DNA of 5,620 nucleotides from Frankiales bacterium (lineage in GTDB: Bacteria; Actinomycetota; Actinomycetes; Mycobacteriales; SCTD01), in assembly GCA_025464695.1 (NCBI GenBank), contig JAODNQ010000084.1, positions 1 to 5,620 on the forward strand, in the 5' to 3' direction. The notes under the pieces were generated by a model. That model was not told where the DNA came from and did not search any database. It worked only from the letters and a program-made list of their open reading frames with translations. Made by a program: the position numbers and the translations under genes. Positions 1-5,340 of this stretch are shown here, one piece after another (position 1 is the stretch's first letter; the number at the start of each line of letters is the position of its first letter).

Positions 1-2
1 TC

Positions 3-314
3 CTGCTGCGGGCGATGTCGGTCGCCGGCTACGCGCCCGCCCTCGAGGACTGCGCCCGCTGCGGGGCGCCCGGCCCGCACCGTGCCTTCTCCGTCCCGGC
101 CGGCGGCACGGTCTGCCCGGCCTGCCGGCCCTCGGGGGCGGCGTCTCCCGGCCCGGCCGCGCTGCAGCTCATGGTCGACCTGCTGACGGGGGAGTGGGAC
201 GCGTCGGAGGCGGCCGAGCCGCACGTGCGCCGGGAGGCCAGCGGCCTGGTCGCCGCCCACCTGCAGTGGCACCTCGAGCGCGGGCTGCGCAGCCTGCCGC
301 TCGTGGAACGCTGA
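3..314 (+). CDS. recO: DNA repair protein RecO, C-terminal part (5' end outside window)
   Basis: This is the last 103 codons of recO, read in the frame that ends at TGA 312-314; the start lies upstream of the window. RecO works in the RecFOR pathway, where it binds DNA and SSB, anneals strands and helps load RecA at single-strand gaps. Visible are the opening [25 protein letters not shown] stretch, normal for the RecO C-terminal domain, and two cysteine pairs (CARC, then CPAC about 20 residues later) that form the zinc-finger-like knot present in many non-enterobacterial RecO proteins. The rest is the helical C-terminal region, ending in LPLVER. The gene is followed after only 4 nt by uppS, a pairing common in actinobacteria (for example Rv2362c-Rv2361c of M. 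tuberculosis), so the two are probably co-transcribed. Identity rests on family resemblance plus this neighbour. Confidence 0.9.
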   Translation: MLRAMSVAGYAPALEDCARCGAPGPHRAFSVPAGGTVCPACRPSGAASPGPAALQLMVDLLTGEWDASEAAEPHVRREASGLVAAHLQWHLERGLRSLPLVER

Positions 315-318
315 GCCC

Positions 319-1125
319 GTGCGCCGCCGACCTCTCCCGCCGTCCCGCCCGGTCCGGCCGCCCACGCCGCACCCCTCAGGGGCGACGCCGCCGCCGATCC
401 CGCCGGACCTCGTCCCGCGGCACGTCGCCATCGTCATGGACGGCAACGGCCGCTGGGCCAAGGAGCGCGGGCTGCCCCGGACCGCCGGGCACACCGAGGG
501 CGAGAGCTCGCTGTTCGACGTCGTCGAGGGGGCGATCGAGCTCGGCGTCGGGTGGATCAGCGCCTACGCCTTCTCCACCGAGAACTGGAAGCGCAGCCCC
601 GACGAGGTCCGCTTCCTCATGGGCTTCAACCGCGACGTCATCCGACGGCGGCGCGACGAGATGCACGAGCTCGGCGTGCGGGTGCGCTGGGCGGGGCGTC
701 GCCCTCGCCTCTGGCGCTCGGTGATCCGGGAGCTCGAGGAGGCCGAGGAGCTCACGAAGGACAACACCGTCTGCACGCTCACCATGTGCGTCAACTACGG
801 CGGCCGGGCCGAGATCGCCGACGCCGCCCGGGCGCTGGCCCTCGACGTCGAGGCGGGGCGGGTGCGGGCCGACAAGGTCGACGAGAAGCTGCTCGCCCGC
901 TACCTCGACGAGCCGGACATGCCCGACGTCGACCTGTTCCTGCGCACGTCCGGGGAGCAGCGCACGAGCAACTTCCTGCTCTGGCAGTCGGCGTACGCGG
1001 AGATGGTGTTCCTCGACGAGCTCTGGCCCGACGTCGACCGCCGCACCCTGTGGCGCGCCTGCGAGCTGTACGCCTCGCGTGACCGCCGCTACGGGGGCGC
1101 CGTCCCGAACACCCCGGCGACCTAG
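319..1125 (+). CDS. uppS: Isoprenyl (cis-prenyl) diphosphate synthase, UppS family
   Basis: The 268-aa protein condenses isopentenyl diphosphate in cis onto an allylic diphosphate to make the polyprenyl carrier used for peptidoglycan and other wall polymers. It acts in the cytosol at the membrane face. The family signatures are complete: [13 protein letters not shown] with the catalytic Asp at residue 41, the R-x-x-GH-x-x-G diphosphate-binding stretch at 54-61, [12 protein letters not shown] at 82-93, [10 protein letters not shown] at 157-166, and [19 protein letters not shown] at 205-223, followed by AYAEMVF with Glu228. Residues 1-30 are a Pro/Arg-rich extension of unknown role. GTG 319 is the only usable start before the catalytic core (the next in-frame ATG is within MDGNG), and a weak GGAA lies about 10 nt upstream. 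It is 4 nt after recO, so translational coupling is likely. By position it matches Rv2361c, a decaprenyl diphosphate synthase, but product chain length cannot be read from the sequence. Confidence 0.95.
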   Translation: MRRRPLPPSRPVRPPTPHPSGATPPPIPPDLVPRHVAIVMDGNGRWAKERGLPRTAGHTEGESSLFDVVEGAIELGVGWISAYAFSTENWKRSPDEVRFLMGFNRDVIRRRRDEMHELGVRVRWAGRRPRLWRSVIRELEEAEELTKDNTVCTLTMCVNYGGRAEIADAARALALDVEAGRVRADKVDEKLLARYLDEPDMPDVDLFLRTSGEQRTSNFLLWQSAYAEMVFLDELWPDVDRRTLWRACELYASRDRRYGGAVPNTPAT

Positions 1126-1751
1126 GCGCAGGTGCGCCCTCGGTCGCGGACGTAGGCCGCCACCAGCCAGCGGTCGCTGCCGGAGGGCTTCACCAGGGTC
1201 GCCAGCGTGGGCACGGTCCCGGGGTTGACCGCGCGGTCGCGCCGCCCCGCCCTGTCGTAGACGAAGCGCCGGCTGTAGTCGATGCAGGTGGCGATGCGCA
1301 TGCCCCGAGCGTCCCCCGAGACGCGCACGACCTCCTCGTCGTACCGGCCGAGCACGATCTCGCCGCGGGCGATGACCTTGCGGGCACTCGACAGGGCCTT
1401 GGCCCGGTAGTCGGGGCGCAGCCCGGCGAGGACCGGCGCGTACGTGGAGTCGGGCAGGCCGCCGAGCACGGCGAAGTCGGTGACGAACCTGCGGTAGTCC
1501 GCCACTGCGCGCTGCTGCTCAGGGTCGGTCAGCGGGACCGAGGTGACGTGGACCTGCGCCTCGAGCGAGGCCACGGTGCGGCTGCCGGTGGGCGCCGGGC
1601 TGGGGACGGCGGTCGGAGAGGGCGGAGCCGTCGTCGGCGCGGGCGCCGAGGAGGCCGTGCTCCGGCCCGGGCCGGAGTCCCCGCAGCCCGCGAGCACGAG
1701 GGCGCCGCTCAGGACGGCGGTCAGGACGGCGCCGGAGCGCGGAAGGGTCAC
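1122..1751 (-). CDS. Putative lipoprotein of unknown function
   Basis: I do not recognise a named family. The 209-aa product opens with a lipoprotein signal: MTLPRSG, a hydrophobic stretch at 8-21, and lipobox LAGC with the lipidated Cys at residue 23. A Ser/Thr/Pro/Ala-rich tether at about 24-58 follows, then a folded domain at about 60-209. That domain has an amphipathic helix around [16 protein letters not shown] and a strand-rich end ([28 protein letters not shown], then [12 protein letters not shown]). This helix-then-sheet pattern suggests an NTF2/SnoaL-like fold, which is inference. Cys156 and Cys208 could form a disulfide outside the membrane. The frame stays open back to 1880, but the signal peptide fixes the start at GTG 1751. 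No Shine-Dalgarno sequence precedes it; TACCGT ends 5 nt before the GTG, so a leaderless transcript is possible. The stop overlaps the uppS stop (shared CTAG, 1122-1125). Confidence 0.75.
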   Translation of the reverse strand: MTLPRSGAVLTAVLSGALVLAGCGDSGPGRSTASSAPAPTTAPPSPTAVPSPAPTGSRTVASLEAQVHVTSVPLTDPEQQRAVADYRRFVTDFAVLGGLPDSTYAPVLAGLRPDYRAKALSSARKVIARGEIVLGRYDEEVVRVSGDARGMRIATCIDYSRRFVYDRAGRRDRAVNPGTVPTLATLVKPSGSDRWLVAAYVRDRGRTCA

Positions 1752-1756
1752 GCGGC

Positions 1757-1762
1757 ACGGTA
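1757..1762 (-). promoter_or_regulatory. Candidate -10 element (TACCGT) for the 1751-1122 lipoprotein gene
   Basis: On the - strand TACCGT (TANNNT pattern) is followed by GCCGC and then the GTG start. The 5-nt gap is close to what a leaderless actinobacterial transcript needs, and no Shine-Dalgarno sequence is present. I see no convincing -35, so this is weak evidence. A promoter further upstream, near the TAGCGTC at 1839-1833, is the alternative. Confidence 0.3.
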
Positions 1763-1804
1763 CCGGCGCCTGTGAGGGCTGAGGGGAGCCGACCCGAGGT
1801 CGAG

Positions 1805-1824
1805 CAGGGCCACGGCGGGCCCTG
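1805..1824 (-). terminator. Possible hairpin terminator after the DUF4232 gene
   Basis: CAGGGCC (1805-1811) and GGCCCTG (1818-1824) form a perfect 7-bp G+C-rich stem with a 6-nt loop. It begins 12 nt past the TAG that ends the DUF4232 frame on the - strand and lies in the 85-bp gap before the next lipoprotein gene. There is no U-tract, so it is not a classical intrinsic terminator; actinobacterial hairpins without U-tracts are often proposed but hard to prove. It could equally be chance in G+C-rich DNA. Confidence 0.3.
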
Positions 1825-1836
1825 GCTGGCCCGACG

Positions 1837-2485
1837 CTAGCCGGGGTCTGGTCCGGACCCGGGTCGCACGGGAGCGACACCCGCCTGCCGCACCGAGCCG
1901 GTGCAGACGTCCTCGGAGAAGGCCGCCGTCGGCGGGACCCGGTCGCCCGGGGGGTAGACCCGGACCGTCACCGCATGGCGTTGGCGGCAGGCACCGGCGT
2001 CGTAAGTGCCCGCGTTCGACACCCGCAGCAGCGCGAAGGCCGAGCCGCCGGGCTGGAGCTCGACCACCTGGCGGGGCAGCGGGTCCATGTCGGCCGGCTG
2101 CCCGACCTGCTCGCCGGCGTCGTCGAGGAAGGACACGCCGGGGAAGCCGGTGAGGTGGCACGGGGAGGAGCCCCGGTCCTGCAGGACCAGGGGGGTGTAC
2201 GTGGACCCGAGCCCGGCTCCGCTGGGGCGGACCGACAGGGCCAGGTGCGCACTGGTGCATCGCGGCAGGGCCGTCGTGGCGGCCGGGGCAGCGGCCGAGC
2301 GCGGGTCCGGAGCTCGGGGCGGTGGAGCGCGGGGTGCTCACGGCGGGGGCTGGAGAAACCGGGCTGCTCGACGGCGAGGCGGACGGCGAAGGGGAGCCGA
2401 CGTCGACCGGTGGGGAGGAGGTCCCGGTGCAGGCGGACAGCGCGAGGGCGAGGGACGCGACGGGGAGGCCGGCGCGCAGGTGCAC
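1837..2485 (-). pseudogene. DUF4232-type lipoprotein gene, frameshifted
   Basis: Two frames together make one recognisable protein. From GTG 2485 the first frame gives a short signal peptide with lipobox LSAC (Cys19) and a Ser/Pro/Thr/Ala linker to about residue 62. That frame then becomes meaningless Arg/Pro-rich sequence. The neighbouring frame, open only from a stop at 2340-2338, supplies a full DUF4232 domain: LPRCTSAHLALSVRPSGAG, STYTPLVLQDRG, CHLTGFPGVSFLDDAGEQVG, LQPGGSAFALLRVSNAGTY, and VTVRVYPPGD, ending at TAG 1839-1837. This second frame has no ATG, GTG or TTG between its upstream stop and the domain, so it cannot start on its own. Joining them means ignoring one base (or restoring two), most likely at about 2293-2320 in the linker. 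It follows zur by 9 nt and may be the last gene of the zinc operon. It is either a real pseudogene or a sequencing error; the well-kept domain slightly favours an error or a very recent mutation. DUF4232 function is unknown. Confidence 0.8.
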
Positions 2486-2491
2486 GTGCCG

Positions 2492-2497
2492 ACGCTA
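2492..2497 (-). promoter_or_regulatory. Candidate internal -10 element (TAGCGT) before the DUF4232 gene
   Basis: The - strand reads TAGCGTcggcacGTG, with the TAG being the stop codon of zur and GTG 2485 the start of the lipoprotein gene. The 6-nt spacing fits a leaderless start, and no Shine-Dalgarno sequence is present. The same hexamer precedes znuA at the same kind of distance. No good -35 is visible, so this remains a suggestion. Confidence 0.3.
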
Positions 2498-2872
2498 GGC
2501 GCTGGTGCAGGCCGCACACGTCCCGAAGACCTCGAGGGTGTGGCTGACGCCGGTGAAGCCGTGCTCCGCCGCGACGGCGTCGGCCCACTGCTCGACCGCC
2601 GGGCCCGCCACCTCGACGGTCGCGCCGCAGCTGCGGCAGACCAGGTGGTGGTGGTGCTCGTCGCTGCTGCACCGCCGGTACACCGACTCGCCGTCGTCGG
2701 TGCGCAGGACGTCGACCTCGCCCGACTCCGCCATCGCGGTCAGGGTCCGGTAGACGGTGGTCAGCCCGACCTCGTCGCGCAGCGCGGCGTGCAGGTCCTG
2801 GGCGCTCCGGAAGCCCTCGGCCTCCGCGAGGGCGCGGGCCACGGCGGTGCGCTGCCGCGTGCTCCTCGTCAT
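2495..2872 (-). CDS. zur: Zinc uptake regulator Zur (FurB), Fur family
   Basis: This 125-aa Fur-family repressor binds zinc and then DNA, shutting off zinc uptake genes when zinc is plentiful. A winged helix at about 1-60 carries the recognition-helix motif GLTTVYRTL (36-44). The dimer/metal domain follows: TDDGESVYRRC (58-68), HHHHLVCRSCG (73-83), VEQWA (93-97), HGF (104-106), SHTLEVFGTCAAC (110-122). The cysteine pairs 79/82 and 119/122 are the structural zinc site. Cys68, the His cluster 73-76 and His111 are likely further zinc ligands, as in M. tuberculosis FurB (Rv2359), which it matches closely from memory. The protein is slightly short for the family but nothing essential is missing. 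ATG 2872 overlaps the znuB stop in ATGA; the frame is open further upstream, but that would run inside znuB and adds no Fur sequence. As the fourth gene of the importer operon it should regulate itself through the operator at 5306-5326. Confidence 0.95.
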   Translation of the reverse strand: MTRSTRQRTAVARALAEAEGFRSAQDLHAALRDEVGLTTVYRTLTAMAESGEVDVLRTDDGESVYRRCSSDEHHHHLVCRSCGATVEVAGPAVEQWADAVAAEHGFTGVSHTLEVFGTCAACTSA

Positions 2873-3675
2873 GCCGCGGTCCGGCGGGCGAGGCCGAGCA
2901 CGTTCAGGACGGCGAACACCCCGAGCGCGAGGACGACGGTGCTGGCCCCGGGGGCGACGTCGGCGTAGAAGGCGAGCACGAGGCCGCTGACGCTGGCCGC
3001 CACCCCGACGCCGCAGGCCAGCAGCAGCGTGCCGCGGAACGAGCGCATCACCTGCTGGGCGGCCGCGACGGGCACGACCATGAGCGCGCTGACGAGCAGC
3101 AGCCCGACGACGCGCATCGCGACGGTGACGGTCACGGCGGCGGTGACCGCGACCAGCAGGTTGAGGAAGCGGACCGGCAGGCCCTGCACGCGCGCGACCT
3201 CCTCGTCCTGGCACACCGCGAACAGCTCGCGGCCGAACAGGGCGACGACGCCGAGCACGGCCAGCGACAGCACCACGATGACGGCGAGGTCGGCGGGGCT
3301 GACGCTGGACAGGGACCCGAACAGGTAGCCCACCAGCGTCGCGTTCGAGCCCCCGGGACTCAGGCCGATGAGCAGGACGCCGCCGGCGATGCCGCCGTAG
3401 AACATGAGCGCCAGGGCGACGTCGCCGCTGGTGCTGCCGCGCTCACGCACCAGCTCGATGGCGACGGCACCGGCCACCGCCACGACGACGGCGGTCAGCA
3501 CCGGGGCGGTGCCGAGCAGGAAGCCCAGCGCGACGCCGGTGAGGGCGACGTGCCCGATGCCGTCCCCCATGAGGGACAGCCGGCGCTGCACGAGGAAGGT
3601 GCCGATCGCGGGTGCGGCGGCACCGACGAGGACGGCGGCCACGAGGGCGCGCTGGACGAAGGCGAAGGCGAGCAT
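2869..3675 (-). CDS. znuB: Zinc ABC transporter permease ZnuB
   Basis: The 268-aa integral membrane protein is the channel of the zinc importer and belongs to the ABC-3 metal permease family. Hydrophobic segments are seen at about 8-28, 42-76 (probably two helices), 86-104, 127-147, 171-203 (probably two), 214-237 and 242-262. Family landmarks are SLMGDGIGHVALTGVALGFL (34-53) near the N-terminus, MFYGGIAGGVLLIG (91-104), and the cytoplasmic loop DEEVARVQGLPV (157-168), which should dock on ZnuC. Length is typical. ATG 3675 shares its A with the znuC stop (TGATG), so translation is probably coupled; no Shine-Dalgarno sequence is visible. The frame is open far upstream, but that stretch is antisense-like sequence within znuC. 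Zinc rather than manganese as substrate is inferred from the linked zur and Zur-box-like operator. Confidence 0.93.
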   Translation of the reverse strand: MLAFAFVQRALVAAVLVGAAAPAIGTFLVQRRLSLMGDGIGHVALTGVALGFLLGTAPVLTAVVVAVAGAVAIELVRERGSTSGDVALALMFYGGIAGGVLLIGLSPGGSNATLVGYLFGSLSSVSPADLAVIVVLSLAVLGVVALFGRELFAVCQDEEVARVQGLPVRFLNLLVAVTAAVTVTVAMRVVGLLLVSALMVVPVAAAQQVMRSFRGTLLLACGVGVAASVSGLVLAFYADVAPGASTVVLALGVFAVLNVLGLARRTAA

Positions 3676-4442
3676 CAGGAGGGCATCCGCAGAGTGGGTC
3701 GGGCGGGGGGAGCGGACGACTCGTGCGGGTGCAGGTGCACGTGCTCCGGGTGCGCGTGGTGCCCCTCGGGCTCGGGCGGCGGGCCGTCGCTGACGATCCG
3801 CCCCTCCGCGACGACGACGGCGCGGCGGATCAGCGACGCCAGCGGGCCGAGCTCGTGGGCGACGAGCACCACGCTGCCGCCCGCCTGCGACAGGTGACCG
3901 AGGGCACCGGCCAGCGTGTCCTGGCTGTCGGCGTCGACGCCGGCGGTCGGCTCGTCGAGCACCAGCACCTCGGGCTCGCCGGCGAGCGCCCGGGCGATGA
4001 GCACGCGCTGCTGCTGCCCGCCGGACAGGTCGGTGACGGGGCGGTGCGCGCGGTCGGCCATGCCGACGTCCTCGAGGGCGTGGTCGACGGCGGCCCAGTC
4101 GTCGCGGCCGAGCCGACCCAGTCGGCGGACGCGCCCGGTGCGGCCGCTGGCGACGACCTCGCGGACGGTGCACGGGACGCCGCCTCCGGCCTGCAGCCGC
4201 TGCGGCACGTAGCCCAGCCGCGGCCACTCGCGGAAGCGGGCGAGCGGGGTGCCGAAGACGGTCAGGGTGCCGCGGCGCAGCGGCACGAGCCCCACGAGGG
4301 TGCGCACCAGGGTGGTCTTGCCCGAGCCGTTGGCGCCGAGGACGGCGACGAACTCGCCCTCGTCGACCCGCACGGAGACGTCGTGCAGGACCTCGCGACC
4401 GCCGAGGTCGACGCAGCCGCCCTGCAGGTCGAAGACGCTCAC
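3675..4442 (-). CDS. znuC: Zinc ABC transporter ATPase ZnuC, with histidine-rich tail
   Basis: The 255-aa cytosolic ATPase powers ZnuB. All nucleotide-binding motifs are intact: Walker A GANGSGKTT (36-44), Q-loop Gln81 in YVPQR, signature LSGGQQQR (139-146), Walker B VLVLDEPTAG (159-168) with catalytic Glu164, and switch His196 in LVAHELG. The core ends near residue 220 and is followed by a Pro/Glu stretch and a tail HHAHPEHVHLHPH (228-240) with seven histidines in 13 residues, then 15 more residues. Such a tail could bind zinc on the cytosolic side and act as a sensor or buffer; this is inference. The start is GTG 4442, overlapping the znuA stop as GTGA; SVFDLQGG then leads straight into the usual first strand. 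The stop overlaps the znuB ATG. The tail's codons match the surrounding composition and show no sign of a frameshift. Confidence 0.95.
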   Translation of the reverse strand: MSVFDLQGGCVDLGGREVLHDVSVRVDEGEFVAVLGANGSGKTTLVRTLVGLVPLRRGTLTVFGTPLARFREWPRLGYVPQRLQAGGGVPCTVREVVASGRTGRVRRLGRLGRDDWAAVDHALEDVGMADRAHRPVTDLSGGQQQRVLIARALAGEPEVLVLDEPTAGVDADSQDTLAGALGHLSQAGGSVVLVAHELGPLASLIRRAVVVAEGRIVSDGPPPEPEGHHAHPEHVHLHPHESSAPPARPTLRMPS

Positions 4443-5293
4443 GCGCAGCCCAGACCCGTGCGCAGGGCGGCGAGGTCGGCGTCCATGGCCGTCACGTAGT
4501 CGCCGGTGGCGGGCGCGGTCTCCAGCGTCGACAGGGCGGCGGTCCGGGCCCCGAGCTCGCGCGCGACCGTCTCGGCCACCTTGGACTCCCCGGGTGCGGT
4601 GTAGACGGTGGTGACGCCGTGGTCGCGGGCGTACCGGACCACCTCGGCCAGCCGCCCGGGGCTGGGCTCGGACTCGGGAGAGGCCCCGGAGACGCCGACC
4701 TGCTCGAGGTCGTAGCGGCCGGCCAGGTAGGCGAAGGCGGTGTGGCTGGTGACGAGGTCGCGGCGCTCGCAGCCGGCGAGGCCGTCGCGGAAGCGGGCGT
4801 CCAGGGCGGTGAGCTCCTGCACGGTGGTCGCGGCGCGGGCCCGGCTGCCGGGGGCGACCCGCTCCAGCCGCTCGCCCAGCGCGGTCGCGGCCGCCGCCAT
4901 CCGGAGGGGGTCGAGCCAGACGTGCGGGTCCAGGCCGCCCTCCTCGTCGCCGAGGTCGGACGACGCCTGCTCCTGCTGCACGGCCCTCCCGAGGTCGAGG
5001 ACCTTGCGCGGGTCCTCGACGGCGTCGTCGAGGGCGGGCTGGAAGCCCTTCAGGGACACCACGACGTCGGCCGACTGCAGCCGGGCGACCTGGCGCGGCC
5101 CCAGCTCGAGCTCGTGCGGCTCGACGCTGCCCTGCGACAGGTCGACGAGCTGGACGGCGTCGCCTCCGACCTGCTGCACCAGCCAGGCGAACGGGTACGC
5201 CGCGGTCGCGACCTCGGGGCGGCCGTCGCCGGCGTCGCCGCTGGTGCAGCCGGCCAGCAGGGCGACGGCGAGCAGCGGGGTCAGGAGGCGCAT
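4439..5293 (-). CDS. znuA: Zinc ABC transporter substrate-binding lipoprotein ZnuA
   Basis: The 284-aa lipoprotein captures zinc outside the membrane and hands it to ZnuB. It begins MRLLTPLLAVALLAGC, a short signal peptide with lipobox LAGC and lipidated Cys16. Cluster A-I metal-binding landmarks follow: VEPHELELGPRQVARLQSADVVV with His60, LDPHVWLDPLRMA with His124, SHTAFAYLAGRY with His184, and the C-terminal half TVYTAPGESKVAETVARELGA. The three histidines are the expected ligands; I cannot place the fourth with confidence. The loop before His124 (residues 107-119) is Gln/Asp/Glu-rich, not the His-rich loop seen in many ZnuA proteins. Cys175 and Cys283 could form a disulfide. ATG 5293 is chosen because it starts the signal peptide; an in-frame start 7 codons upstream would read through the operator. 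No Shine-Dalgarno sequence is present, and TAGCGT lies 7 nt upstream, so the message may be leaderless. It is the first gene of znuACB-zur. Confidence 0.94.
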   Translation of the reverse strand: MRLLTPLLAVALLAGCTSGDAGDGRPEVATAAYPFAWLVQQVGGDAVQLVDLSQGSVEPHELELGPRQVARLQSADVVVSLKGFQPALDDAVEDPRKVLDLGRAVQQEQASSDLGDEEGGLDPHVWLDPLRMAAAATALGERLERVAPGSRARAATTVQELTALDARFRDGLAGCERRDLVTSHTAFAYLAGRYDLEQVGVSGASPESEPSPGRLAEVVRYARDHGVTTVYTAPGESKVAETVARELGARTAALSTLETAPATGDYVTAMDADLAALRTGLGCA

Positions 5294-5300
5294 GGGCGCG

Positions 5301-5306
5301 ACGCTA
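5301..5306 (-). promoter_or_regulatory. Candidate -10 element of the znuACB-zur promoter (TAGCGT)
   Basis: The - strand reads TAGCGTcgcgcccATG. The hexamer fits the actinobacterial TANNNT -10 pattern and its 7-nt distance to the znuA ATG would put transcription start at or next to the A of the ATG, giving a leaderless mRNA. This agrees with the lack of a Shine-Dalgarno sequence. At 17-bp spacing the -35 would be AGCACA (5329-5324), a poor match, so regulation or other promoter contacts may matter. Confidence 0.45.
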
Positions 5307-5326
5307 CATGACAACGGTTGTCATGT
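5306..5326. promoter_or_regulatory. Zur box: perfect 21-bp palindromic operator
   Basis: The core ATGACAACGGTTGTCAT (5308-5324) is a perfect inverted repeat around the single base G5316, and the flanking AC and GT extend it to 21 bp. The layout TGA-n-AA-nnn-TT-n-TCA fits the actinobacterial Zur-box consensus (TGAAAATNATTTTCA type) as I know it. It is one of the few A/T-containing patches in the window. It sits between znuA and the divergent ABM gene, touches the znuA -10 candidate and covers the spacer towards the -35. Zn-Zur bound here would block RNA polymerase. Since zur is in the same operon, this predicts autorepression. Its edges are 12 nt from the znuA ATG and 14 nt from the ABM-gene ATG. 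Confidence 0.82.
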
Positions 5327-5340
5327 GCTGTACTGGCCGC

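Noticed and set aside
1752..1880. Longer start (1880) for the second lipoprotein
   Set aside because: It would put about 43 Pro/Arg-rich residues before a complete lipoprotein signal peptide and overlap the end of the DUF4232 frame; GTG 1751 gives a normal signal sequence.
2257..2340. Programmed ribosomal frameshifting as explanation of the two DUF4232 frames
   Set aside because: I see no slippery site with a following structure, and the linker is not a known recoding context; an indel or sequencing error is simpler.
2006..2968. 320-codon + strand open frame across the DUF4232 gene and zur
   Set aside because: It has no family resemblance, crosses the boundaries of three - strand genes and has Gly/Arg/Ala-biased composition. 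The - strand readings (Zur, DUF4232 domain) are unmistakable.
2873..3214. Longer Zur starting upstream within znuB
   Set aside because: The extra N-terminal residues are Arg/Ala-rich antisense-like sequence from the other frame of znuB; ATG 2872 starts exactly where Fur proteins start and makes the typical ATGA overlap.
3612..4499. Long + strand open frame (295 codons) opposite znuC
   Set aside because: It is antisense to a clearly recognisable ATPase gene, gives low-complexity Arg/Gly/Ala-rich sequence, and is the usual by-product of G+C-rich third codon positions.
4619..5311. 230-codon + strand open frame opposite znuA
   Set aside because: It is antisense to ZnuA, which has an intact signal peptide and metal ligands; the frame looks like a translated shadow.
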